Source of the DNA: Corinectria fuckeliana
Lineage: Eukaryota > Ascomycota > Sordariomycetes > Hypocreales > Nectriaceae
Reading direction: 5' to 3'
NCBI GenBank assembly: GCA_019137255.1
Contig: WPDH01000337.1
Location: 1-64,000 of the forward strand
DNA length: 64,000 nucleotides
Shown here: in pieces, positions 1 through 12,528 of the stretch
Layout of the letters: every line of letters starts with the position of its first letter
Numbering within the stretch: the stretch's first letter is position 1
Made by a program: the position numbers and the translations under genes
The notes under the pieces: model-generated
Told to the model about the DNA's origin: nothing
Seen by the model: only the letters and a program-made list of their open reading frames with translations
Database searches by the model: none

Positions 1-3000
1 ATAAGATAGTAATAAGTTATTTATAGTTAATACTATTAAAGGCTTTTATAAAATTAAGCTAGAGGAGAGAGGTAAGACTATATTAAGCTTATACTATATA
101 TACTACTTTAATAATTATAGCTAAAGCTAGCTCTATTAACTTTCTAGGCTTATTACTTATTTACCTTAAGAGTAGTAGCCTCTTCTCTTTTACTATAGTT
201 ATAATATACTTACTAATAACTATTTTAATAATCTTACTAATTATATTAAGTAGTAATATTAGGCGCTAGCCTAATACTATTTACTATTATTTTTTAGTCT
301 TATTAGCTTTTAGGATAATTATAGCAATTATAGTATAAAAGCATATTAGGAAGTAACTAATAGTAAAGCTTATATTTACTATTTTAGTAATTATAAGAGT
401 AAGCAGGTTACTATATACTTTAAGAAATCCTATAGGGATTTTATCCTTCTTTAGGGCCTTTTATAACTTGATTTAGTATAGAGCTTCTTAGACCTCTTTA
501 GGGTCTATTATTAGGCGTATATAGCTTAACTTAGGTTTAAGTGTCCTAAGAGGCGGGAGAGAGAGAAGGTTAGAGTTATCTGCCTAAGGTTTAGAAAAGA
601 ATTTTCTTACTAAGATCTTAGCTTTATCTATATAGAGTGTTACTAGCTTAGGTTAGTCTTAGCAGATAAGAGGTAAAAGTTATAAAGGAGTTATAGTAGT
701 TTTACTATATAGTTTAGCCTATCTTTTTATATTCTAGAATTATATTATATTATACTATAAGAGCTTAATTAGAAGTTTCCTCTAGAGGGCACACTATATA
801 TTTTATATATACTAATCTTATACTGTATACACCTTAGAGTGTGTATACTAGTCTGCTAAGTAGCTAGTTTATTAAGCTATATAGTATACTCGCTTAAGTT
901 TAGAAGTTACTTTAGCTATTTTACTATTCTACTAAGAGTTATAGTAAGATCTAGGTTTCTTCTACTTTAAGGTTATATATTTTATAATTATAGTAAGTTA
1001 CTTAAGAAGCTATTTAACTTTTATATTTAGGGCCTCTAAGGTGGTTATTATACTGCTAGATATATAATAGAGATAGACTACTACTTTATTAGCTGCTTTT
1101 TGCTAGTGGGTTTTCTTCTAGTTAAATTTAGAGTTTAGCTTAAAGGCTGTCTTTTTATAGGTGTTTATAATATAAACATACTAAGAGATATAGTTAGACC
1201 CTTTTAGGTTATAGTTAGTTTTTATATAAGAGGTATTAATAGTTTTAGTAGCTTAGGCAAGGTCTAAAGTGTTATTTTAGTAGCCTTAGGCTAACCTAGT
1301 GACTATTCTATAAGGGGTAAAAAGGCTAACATAAAGTTATAACACCTTCTTTATAAGGCTGTTACTATCTTAGTCTAAGCAGCTATAATAGTCCTAAAGC
1401 AGGTAGTAAAAGTTAAAGTCACTTATAAGAAGTATATAATTGTTTAGAGTAGTGCTAATAAGAGCTTATAGTATAAGTAAGTCACCTCTGCTATTTAGGG
1501 AATTATATAAGGTAATAATTTAGTGTTAGGTTTTTATAAAGGTAATACTAACCTAGTCTTCTTCTACTTATAATGTTTACAACTTAGGCTTATACTATTT
1601 ATTTATATAGACTATTATATGCCTACTATAGTAAACTATATAGTAGTTATAACATCTTAGGCAGGCTAAGACTCTTATCTTAGGGTTCTTATTAGGCTTA
1701 AAAAGCGTAATTATATTATATTTATTACAGGCCTATAGTATAATATAGGTTAGGGTAGCTTAACAATTAGTATTCTAATATAGCACTAGTATTAATTAGT
1801 AGTCTAGAGGGGGGATAGTAATAGTGATAAGGCTAAGATAATTATTAAAAGAGGGGATAGTATATAGGCGGCTTAGGCTTGTGTTAGGGCTAGGCTAGTA
1901 GATGCTATATGTAATCTATTTGTTAAGCTAGAAAGCCTTTTAGGTTTTCTTAATAAGAACTAAATAAGCTAGGCTAATAGTAAGAGCAGTAAGAGTAAGA
2001 GCCTCTAAGTTAGAGGTTTAGTTACTATATATTCTTAAAAGCAAAAAGGTCTATCTAAGTATTCTTTCTTAGCCTAGGCCTAGTATAAGGCTATAATAGG
2101 GCAGTCACAGCTCTAAGCTAAGTGTTTACCCTTATAAAGGATATAGTTTAAGAGGATTTCTTTATATTTAGTTAGGCATTCTTCTCTATTAGTATATATA
2201 ACACCTTTATAATATTTACAGGTTAGGGCTGATTTATAATTCTAGGCTAGGTGTCTAAACTTAAAGTAGTTATAGTATTAAGTGAGTTAAAGCCTCTTAT
2301 TAAAGGGCTTACAGTTATATAGTTATATATTAAGTAGTAGACTGTTATTATATAGGTGGTTAGCTTTTTTAATAGAGCTAATATGTAAGATAAGGTTTAT
2401 TTTTGCTTTAGGGCTAAGTTAGCTAGTCTTTTACTTTTTAACTTAGAGGATTTTTAGTTAATTAGATCTGTTAATTTCTTTAATAAGCTTATTAGTATTA
2501 TTTAGGACAGATACAAGTTAGATTCTTTTTACTATCACTATAAACATTAGGGGGGAGAGAGCTATACTATCACTAAAGGCTTTAGTAACCTAATCTTTAG
2601 TGTAGATAGCTTATATCTTATCTGCTATATAGAATATAAGAATAGTATTACTACTTAGCAGCTTTCTTACTATAATAACACTAGAGTTACTATAAGCCTA
2701 GTTTGCTATCTTAATAGTATCTTTTAGGGTTTAGCTGTTAATATTAAGAGGTATATTTCTTATTTAGATTATAACTTTATGTTTAATATAGCTTTAGGTT
2801 GTTTACTTTATGTTTTCCTAGTTTAGGGGTGTTAGGTTTTATACTGTGATTAATACATAAGAGGGTTAGCCTCTCTTATAATCTAAAGGTATAGTAAGAG
2901 CTATATTAATAATAGAGGTAAGAGCTATAGTAATATTTATAGTGATTTAGTTCTTAAGGGCTGTTTTGTGGTTATATATTATATTCTTCTTATATAAGAT

Positions 3001-3300
3001 ATAAGCTTATACCTTATATATAAATATATAAGTTTAGATAATATACTAAACTTATTTAAGAGATATAGTAGGGATAATTCTAGTGATAGTATTATATGCT
3101 TTATTTTCTAGGTTATCTACTAGTGTTCTACTTAGTTTTATAGCAGGTTTATTATTTTTACTTAGTGTGTACTAGCTAATTCCCGCGAGAGGGTTATATT
3201 AACTTTAGTTAAGTTTATACACCCCTAAATTAATAGCTATTAGAAGCATATTAGCACTATCACTATAGTCCTAATACGCTATTATCCCTAGGGTAATATA
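1..3300 (-). mobile_element. RIP-degraded LINE-like (non-LTR) retrotransposon relic
   Basis: No open frame survives. On the minus strand between about 2,283 and 2,098 a frame interrupted by stops reads like the tandem zinc knuckles of a LINE ORF1: YFKFRHLA, then ALTCKYYKG, then LYKGKHLA and SCDCP, with several Cys turned into Tyr or Phe and Arg into stop, as C-to-T mutation would do. This spacing of short CxxC and GKH motifs is typical of Tad-clade fungal LINE ORF1 (family knowledge). Sequence below about 1,780 would then be the endonuclease and reverse transcriptase ORF2, but I could not confirm catalytic motifs there. Both ends are arbitrary: the element may run off the left edge, and the right limit near 3.2-3.4 kb is set by the start of gypsy-like sequence. 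Confidence 0.5.
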
Positions 3301-3399
3301 TATATAAGAATTTAGATTCTAGTGTTAAAATGTATTTTAAAGGCAGATTAGGGCTATAACAAGTAGAAACTAGGTAAGTAAGAAAAATATTATTAAATT

Positions 3400-4785
3400 A
3401 AAAGTTATATATAAATAGTCTTACTACTTATCCTGCTTAGTATTCTTATTTAAGATGTCTTTTATTATAGTTCTTAGCTTAGGCTTTTATTACTTATTTT
3501 TAGCACTTATAAGCCTTATTATATACTTAGTAAAAAGTTTTAATACGCTTAGTTACTTCTTATATAGTGGTTTTTAAGTGTTATAATATATACTTTACTA
3601 CTCTTAAGTAGTACTTATATAAGGCTTATATTAAGAATATACTAATACTACTATATTAGCTGTTATTATATGTAAATTCTACTTCTAGTAATTATACTAC
3701 TTATCTTTTAGGAGACTTTTTTATATAAATTTATAAATATTTTTTAATAGTCTAGTTTGTTCTCTCTGTCTAGCTATTAGTCTATAAGTAGTATATAATA
3801 GATAGTTACTAATAAGTTACCCTCTTAATTATAAGGTCCTTTTAAAATTAGCTTATAAGAAGCTTATTTTTATTACTTATAATCTCTTTAAGACTTCTAA
3901 ACTTATATTTTACCTGCTTATAAAACACTTATACTAATTAAGCTGTTATTATAGTCTTCTTATAAAAAATAAATATTATATATTTTATTATATAGTATAT
4001 AATTACTAGAATTATATTATATTTCTTACTATTTACTTATATACTATTTAGTAAACTTATAATAAAGTTTATACTAATTTCTTAGAATAAGTATAATAAT
4101 ATTAAGAGTGATTATAAATATCTATAAGGTTTATACCTTAGGGTTTTTACCTCTTAGTATAGTTAGCAGCTAGTTATATACTTAGTTATATCTTTTTTAA
4201 TCTTATTCTAATAGAACTTCTTACTAATAAGTTTTAATATTTTTATAGTTTTTATATATCCTACTCTAAGATTATTATAGTGCTAATATAAGATTTTAAG
4301 TCTTAACACCTCTTATATAGAAATTACTAGTTTACTCTTAAAAAATAAGGTTTTATTCTAATTATAAAAGTAGTAACCTAGCTTACTAGCTATTTATTAC
4401 ACTCTTACTAACTATTATTAATAAAACTAATTATTAGCTTATAGTTTTTTAACTAGTTCTTCTAAGTGTGGTAAGAGTTATAATAAGAATACTATTTTAC
4501 CCTTTATAAGCTCTCTTATAATTTAGCGTAAGATATATTACTCTAGATTAATAATTCTAGCTCTAGTAGAGTCCTCTTAGCTTTCTTAATAGGCTGTTTC
4601 TTACTAAGTATTCTCTAACTACTTTTAGGTTATACTAGCCTGTTTTTAAGCTTAGGTGACTATAAAGATAAACACTTTTTATATTTAACTTCTCTAGTCT
4701 TCTAAGAGAGTTTAAGATAAGAGATACTCTTTTTAAATTTATTATCTTATAAGGTTTTTAAGACTTACTTATACCACTTATATAT
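3400..4785 (-). mobile_element. 3' part of an older gypsy element (integrase side), split by a later insertion
   Basis: This stretch resembles, motif by motif, the integrase region of the better preserved minus-strand gypsy element (about 19,800-20,900), for example the segment around 3,960-4,110 against 19,970-20,100. It is more diverged than the two 212-bp-LTR copies are from each other, so it belongs to a related, older family. The rest of the same element continues at 12,529, on the far side of the plus-strand element inserted at 4,785/4,786. No 3' LTR was recognised, so the left limit is approximate. All frames are broken by stops. Confidence 0.5.
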
Positions 4786-4997
4786 TGTAAGAAGATAAGC
4801 TTACAGCCTAAGAGACTAGCCCTAGGAGAAACTAGTGCTAGGCTAGGTAGAGTATACTAAGAGTATAAAAGCTACTAAGTAGGATTACTTAGTGATCTTA
4901 GCAAGTAGTTTATAACTGCTTGCTAAGTTAAAGTCTTATAATATATAGATACCTACTTTAGAGCTTTTTATCTTACCCTAATTAGCTAACTCTTATA
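4786..4997 (+). repeat. 5' LTR of gypsy copy A (212 bp)
   Basis: It starts TGTAAGAAGATAAG and ends CTCTTATA; the ancestral ends were probably TG...CA. It matches the 3' LTR at 12,317-12,528 over its full length. I count about 15 differences by eye, of which 14 are C/T or G/A transitions, as expected from RIP-type mutation of once identical LTRs. Confidence 0.9.
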
Positions 4998-7900
4998 ATT
5001 TTTTAACTTTTTTACTTACTTAAGTGATTAGTATAAATAGAAAGATAATAATAAACCTCTAATAAACCCTAGCTTAAATAAGTTATATACTAACACTAGG
5101 TTGTGTTATAAGTAGTGTATACTAGGTGATAAAACTACTATAAATAGAATAAATTATACTGAAAATAATTAAGTTAGTAAAACTAGCATATAAACTAGAG
5201 CTAGAAGATATTAAGAAGAGTTAGAAAACCTAATATAAGAGGTCTAAAAGTGACTATAACTTATTAGTAAAGCTGCCACTTAGGTTATATAAGCAGATTC
5301 TTAGTGATTAACTAGTAATATAAGAGTAGTAAACCCTAATATTAGTATATAGCTTAGATATGTAAGATTTCTTAAAGATTCTAGCTAAATAGTAAGTAGT
5401 ATAAATAGAGCTAATATACTAACTAGTTTAACACCTTATAAGTAATCTTAAGCGGGATTAGAAAAAACCCCTTACTTATAACTATATAGTACTACCTGAG
5501 AATACTATAAAGGTAAAGGTTAATAACTAGATTTACGCTATAGAGTTAGAAAACAGCCTCTAACCTAACTATACTAATATATAAAAAATCAAATAGTTTA
5601 TAACTAAGCTTTATATAGCTAGATAGACTAAATAGTATAACTATAAGAGAAACCTTATTAACCTAACCTAGTAAGACTATCTTAACTTTATTTATAAGAG
5701 ATATATTAATATAAGCTTATAAGAGAGGTAACTATAAGATAAATTAATAAAGATCTAATAGTATAACAACTAGTTGCTAATAGACTATTTTAACTTATAG
5801 ACTATTTTATATACTTTTATAAGCATCTTAGACCTTAAAGACTAGGTAGACCTAGCTTACTAATATTATTATAAGCTTAAAAACTAGCTAAAAAGAGAAA
5901 TAAACTGTTAGAAGGTTAATTTTCTACAGGTATAAGATATAGCTAATAAAATAAAAAGGCTATAGTTATATATTTAATATAACTATAAGTTATAAAGTAA
6001 AAGGTGAAAATATAAACCTAGTAACTATACCTAAGAGGGGTCTAAAAAGACTACTAATATAAGATAAGCTAAAAGCTAAAACCTTAAAGAAATATAAAAT
6101 AATATAGGGAATTATATATACTTTTAACTATCTAGAAACCTACTCTTAGCTAACCTATTAGTAGACTGCCCTATATATAGCAGAAGATTAACTAACTAAC
6201 TAGAGGTGTAGTATTATAATTATAATAAAACTAGGTATTTAGTAAGAGATTATTAGGCAGCTAAAAGAAACCCTAGTATTAATACTAACTAGATGCTAAG
6301 CCTACCTTTAGTAAAGGTATAATTTATAAGTATATAAGTAGAAAAACTAGACTTCTTAGAAAACAAGTAGGTATTAGAGATACTACTAAAACCTTAGTAC
6401 TAATACTAAAGATAATACTAATTAGGTATATTATTTAAAAAAGAGTAATCACTTTATAAGTGTATATTAAAAAAGTAGTCTATATAGATATAAATACTTA
6501 CACCTAAGTTAATCTTATTAGTATAAGACTAATTAGGAGGTTAAGCCTTAAGGTAACTAGAGATTAAAAGATATTAAGCTTATCTAGTTTTAATAGAGTA
6601 ACTATACCTACTAGGTAAGTCTACTAGTTAATATTCTTTCTAATTAACTCTTAGAGATACTTATAGAAGGTTAGATAACTATTTATAGAGGTATAGCACC
6701 CTAAAGGGGCTAGTAACTTACTTCTATCCTTAGATTCTATAAGAAAGAAAGAAATTCTTATTAATACTTATATATACTTATAAAGCTATAAGCTTATCAC
6801 TCTTATAGATATTATAACCTTTATAAAGAAGCTAGTAAGAGAGAGAGAACCTACTTATATTATATATATATATAGTATATTATTACTAGATAAGTAGCTA
6901 ATAGCTGTTTTAGATAAAAAAGTAAATATAAGGTTAGAGATCTTACTACTAGAACTTAAGAAGTTTAAAAGAGTATTTAGTAAATTTATAGTAAAAGAGA
7001 TTTTAATCTTAGAGGGTGTAAAGTATATAATTAAACTAAAAGAAGGTAAGATACTATCTTATAGACTCTTATACTCTTATAATAGAAAGTAGCAGAAGGT
7101 TCTTTATAAGTATATTACTAAGAATATCACAAGTAAGCATATTAGCCTTTTAGTTAGTAAGACTAGGTCTCTAGTCTTATTTATACTAAAAAAGGATAAG
7201 ACCTTATAGCTTTATATAGATTATTAAGGTCTAAATAAGATTACTATTAAGAACTATTACTTACTGCCCCTAATTAGAGACTTACTAGACTGTCTTATAA
7301 GTGTATAATAGATCTTAAAGATTAATCTATAAGATATATACTATTAGATTTAGATTAAGCTAGAGGATTACTAAAAGACTATCTTTAGAACTTACTATAA
7401 GCACTTTAAGTATAATATTATACTATTTAGGCTAATAAATATACTTATAATATTTTAAGTGTATATTTACTAAGTGCTAGCTAGTATACTAGATATAGTT
7501 TATATTATATATCTAAATAATATTTTAATTTACTTAACAACTTAAGATTAATATATAAAAAATATATAAAAGGTGCTAAAAAGATTATAAAGCTTCTAGC
7601 TATATATAAAGCTATTAAAGTGCACTTTTTACTAGTAAGAAGTTAAGTTTTTAGGCTATATAGTAACTTAAGAAGGTATTAAAATAGAGCTAAGTAAAGT
7701 CTATATAGTTAATAAGTAGCTAACCTTACTAAGCTTTAAAGATATATAAGTGTTTTTAGGGTTTTATAATTTTTACTAAAAGTTTATTTATAAATACTTA
7801 AAGATTATAAGACCTCTTATAGTAATACTAAAAGGCAGTTAAAATAAGTATAAAACTAAAAAGTTTACTTAGATAGATAAAAAGAAAGTAGTATTCTAAA

Positions 7901-10900
7901 AGCTAAAAAGAGTATTCTACTTAGTAACTATTCTCTAACACTAAGACTTAAAATATAAGTTAAGAGTTAAAATAAATATATCTAGTATAGCTATATTAAG
8001 TATTCTTTTCTAACTGTTTAAAAATTAATAGTGCTTAGTAGTATACTAGTCTAAAAAACTCTTAGAGGAGGAGTAATACTAGACTACTAGCTAGTAAGAG
8101 CTGTTAGCTATTATTAAGAGCTTAAAATACTAGAGCTACTACCTTTTAAGGCTTAAGAATAAGTTTATACTATTAATAAACTATATAACTCTTATAAGTG
8201 TTATAAAAGTATTAGTAAGAAACCTTTAAGAAAGGCTTACTAGATAAGTATATAAATTAGTACCTTTTAATTTTAATATTAAGTACTAGCTAGGTAAGAT
8301 AAACCTAGTAGATAGCCTGTTATAAAAGCTAGATTATATAGTAAGAGAGATCTTATATATAAATATATTTTTAACTTTAGTAGTAAAACTTAAGTTAGTA
8401 GGGAAGTTACTAGAAAACCTTTACTAAGTAATTATATAAGTTCTTAAAAGTGTAAAAAATAAGATAGTTAATATATTTATTTAAGCTATATAAGCTAGTC
8501 TTAAAGATAAGCCTATTACTATCCTAGCTATTACTACCTAAGCTAGGTAAGCTAAAAATAAACTACCTAAAGACTTAGTAACTAAATAGTAACTACTAGC
8601 TAAGCTGAGTTTATAAGAGATACTTTTAGTAACTATAATAATTATCTTAGACTAATATATTCCCTGCTTAGTTATAAAAAGGCTTATAAAGAGAGAGATA
8701 GCCTTTCTTAATTAGCTCTTAAGTAAACTAAAAGAGCTAGTATAAGAATTATAAGAGGGAGATTAATTCTACTAATAGTAGTTAGTAAAGGTTTATAATA
8801 CTATAAAAGGAGCTTACTATTATAATAAGTAAGAAATACTATTTTTTAAAAAAAGACTAGTTATCCTAAAAGAATATATAATAAGAAGAGAAATCCTCTA
8901 CTAATATTATAATAACTCTTACTTAAGATATATAAGAGTAGTAAAAACCTTAGATCTTATTATATATAAATTTTATTAGAACTAAATCTTAAATAATATA
9001 AAAAACTATACCTTAAGATACTAATATTACTAAGATGTTTATATACTAAGATATAAGCCTTATAGAGAGTTATAATTCTTACTAATACCTACTTACTCTT
9101 TTTAAGAAATTAGTATTAACTTTATTATAAGACTGCTAAAAAGCGCTTAAGCTAATAGTAAGAAATATAATATTATACTAGTGATTATATACTATATAAT
9201 AAAGTATATACTTTTTATTCTTATAAAAAAGATACTTAATATAATAGAAATAATATAGCTTTTATATAAATATATTAAGTGTAAATATAGTTTACCTAAA
9301 GGGATTATTAGTAATAAAAATAAGCTATTTATAAGTAAGTTTTAAGAAGACCTAATAAAAAAATAAGCGACCTATTAGTAGCTATCTACTATATACTATT
9401 TATAAATAGATAGATAAATAAAGAGGACTAACTAAACTATTAGGAAATACTTTTAAGTGTATACTAATAACACTTTATACTAATAGGCAGCCTAGCTTCT
9501 AAAAGTAGCCTTTACTTATAATAATAGTACTTACTATACTATTAGGGTTTCTCTTATATAAGCTTTTTATAAATACTACCTAAGAGTTATAAAATACACC
9601 TTAGAATATCTTAAGTTAAATATATAAGAAGTATAAAAGTATATTAAGATACTTTACTAAGTATATACTAAGATAGAAAAATAATAGCAGAAAGCTATAA
9701 AAAGATAGGCTAAATACTATAATAAGTAATATAACTTATAAGAATATAAGGTTAGGTAAACTATTAGGCTATTAATAAGAAACTTCTAATTTAAATATAA
9801 GAAGCTAGTACTAAAATTTATTAAGATAGTAATAACAAAAAGAATTAGTAAATAAGTATACTAAGTATACCTTCTAGAATAATACTAGTAAATATATAAT
9901 ATTTTTCTAGTTAAACTCTTAGAACTATAGTTTAAAAAGTGCTAACTAAGTATAAAAGAACTACTAAAACTATCTAAACTAGAAGAAGAGAATAATAAGT
10001 AGAAGGTTAAGAAAGTAGTTAACTATAAGAAAGATATAAGATAAATATTTTACTAAGTTAAATAGGTAGAGTAGCTAGTAGAATATAATACTTAGAAGCT
10101 AGTAGCTTACTTAGAGAATATAATAAAGTTAGTATAGTAGTATTATAAGTAAAGAAAGTAAATATATAAGAAATAAGATAATAAATAGATAAACTATAGT
10201 ACTAAAAGTATAATAAGAATATAAATTACTAGTAATACTTAAGTAGCTAAATACTATTAGAAGAATAGACTATTAGGTACTATTAGGGTTATTACTAATT
10301 AAAAAACTAATAGCTACTAACTTAATACTTAAAGCTAGAAAGATCTTATAAAAAATATAAACTATAATAGAGATTACTTTTAGGACTTTTTTGCTAAGGT
10401 GCTATAAAAAGTAAAAGGTAAGAATATAATATTAGAAATACCTAACTTACTAGACTTTAAAGAATAAGTCTTTAAAAGTATATACTTAGCTTACTTAAGA
10501 GGGTAAATAAAAAGTAAGAGTAACTTACTGTTAGAATTAATAACTTAGGTAGGTATCTTAGGGATCTTAGTCTTATAAGTATACTTATAGGTAGTAAAAG
10601 CTAAGGCAGAAGGGGGGTTAGTAATATCTAAGTAACTAGTAAAATAATAAGAAGTTATTAAAGCTTAGGTAATAAGAGAAGAGATAGCTAATAAGTCTAA
10701 CCCTAAAGAAGAGGCCTAAGTGCTAAAGTCTAGCTTAAAAGCTAGGTTATTAAAGAGCTAAAAGCTCTCTAAGTTATCTAGGATTTAAATACTATTAGGA
10801 GACTAAATAATAAGAGATAAGAAAGCTAAGAGAGAGATAGTATAAGTATAAGTAATAAGTAAAGTAATAGTAAGCTTAGTAGGAGTCTTATTAAGATTAG

Positions 10901-12316
10901 AGATAAAAATAAAAGTAAAGTATAAGTAAGTAATAAGTAAGATAGTAATAAATAAAATAGAAGACTTAATATTAGAACTGTTAAACTTAGACCTAATATT
11001 ATAAGAAGAGCTATTAATAGCCTTATAGTAAAAAGGTTTTTAGTTTAGAAAGCTAACTTAGTATATTAAGGCTTAGATACTATAGTTATAAGTCTTAATA
11101 ATAGTAAAGATAGTAGTATACTTAATAGATATAAAAAAAGCCTAAAGTGTTTTCTTTTTAATATTAGTAATAAGAGTAATAAATATATAAAGTAGTTAAA
11201 AAACTACTATATAAATAGTAAGAATAGTACTATTATTATAAAAATAAAAAGGCTAAGTAGTCTTAATATAATAATCTAATTTAGTTAAAGAAATATCCTC
11301 TAAGAGGCTAATATCCTAGTAGAACCTTAGGGTGTTAATAGTAATTTAAGTCTTAATTAACTAGAATAAGAAACTAAGTACTTTCTTAGTTAACTAGCTA
11401 GACTTCTTAGCACTAGTACTAATAATACTAGATAGGCTGTTAGTAAGAGTTTAAAAAGTAGATATAGTCTTATTAGTAGTATATTAGATATACTAGTATA
11501 ATATACTAGATAGAGGCTTATAAAGAGTTACTTAGTAACTAGAGGAATACTTCTTAGGGTTATTATAAAAGTAATATATAGTTAACTTATTCTAAAAGAC
11601 TATTATAATACTATAAAGCTTTAGAGGAATCTTAAAAGATATTAATAATATATAAAAAGTAGTAAAAACTTAATAAACTTATAGTAGTATACTTCTACTT
11701 AGATTACTTATAATAGATATAATAAGCTTTAAGAGAACTATAAATATATAGTAGACTAAACTAGTTAGTTTTTTATATTAAATAAAAAAAGTAAAAAATA
11801 TTCCTAATAAATATCTAGTTAAAAAGAGTGTTTTTATTAAACTAATAGAGAATATCCTTTATATAAATAAGAGATATTTAGATAATAAATTAGTAATAGT
11901 AAGATAAGTAAACTAATAATAATACTTTAATAGTTTAAGTATTATAAGTAATAGAAAGAAGTGATAAGATAAAGTAACTTATAAAGGTTTAAAAAAAGAG
12001 AACTAAATAATAAAAGATATTATAAAAAAGTTAGTATAAGTAAGAGAAAGAAAAAGAAAACAAATAAGTATACTAGTATAGTTTATAGCTTAATAGTTAC
12101 TAATAGACTACTAACTAATAGGCCTACTATTAATATAAAGCTTTATAGCTAATAGCTATATAATAGCTATAAAGTGAGTACTAACTAACTGTTATATTAC
12201 TATAATAACTAAGGTCTTAAGTGATAGTAGTATAGTAATAATAAAATAATATTAATTATAATAACTAAGAATAGACTTATATATTTAGAGACTAAATAGC
12301 TAGAGAAGAGAGTAAT

Positions 12317-12528
12317 TATAAGAAGATAAGCTTATAGCCTAAGAGACTAGCCTTAAGAGAAACTAGTATTAGGCTAAGTAGAGTATATTAAGAGTATAAA
12401 AGCTACTAAGTAGGATTACTTAGTAATCTTAGTAAGCAGTTTATAACTACTTGCTAAGTTAAAGTCTTATAATATATAGATACTTACTTTAGAGCTTTTT
12501 ATCTTACTCTAATTAGCTAACTCTTATT
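12317..12528 (+). repeat. 3' LTR of gypsy copy A (212 bp)
   Basis: Direct repeat of 4,786-4,997. The first bases read TATAAGAAG where the 5' LTR has TGTAAGAAG. It is followed at once by the TATAT target duplication. Confidence 0.9.

Larger units (their letters stand above)
4786..12528 (+). mobile_element. Ty3/gypsy LTR retrotransposon, full length, RIP-inactivated (copy A)
   Basis: Two 212-bp direct LTRs (4,786-4,997 and 12,317-12,528) bound a 7.7-kb element flanked by the 5-bp target duplication TATAT (4,781-4,785 and 12,529-12,533). Inside, in the plus direction, degraded hallmarks come in gag-pol order. A CCHC zinc knuckle at 6,212-6,253 reads YYNYNKTRYLVRDY, with Cys and His turned to Tyr. 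The RT motif LYIDY*GLNKITIKN starts at 7,210. The RT active site reads YLNNILIY at 7,510-7,533, with both Asp of YLDD turned to Asn. An HHCC-like integrase region with the rhythm YYNNSYLRYIRVVKT lies near 8,900-8,960, followed by the integrase core. RT before integrase places it in Ty3/gypsy. No frame is intact, so the element cannot move by itself. Confidence 0.9.

Noticed and set aside
820..860. Small hairpin GTATACAC...GTGTATAC
   Set aside because: Arms of 8 bp are easily expected by chance in TA-rich DNA.
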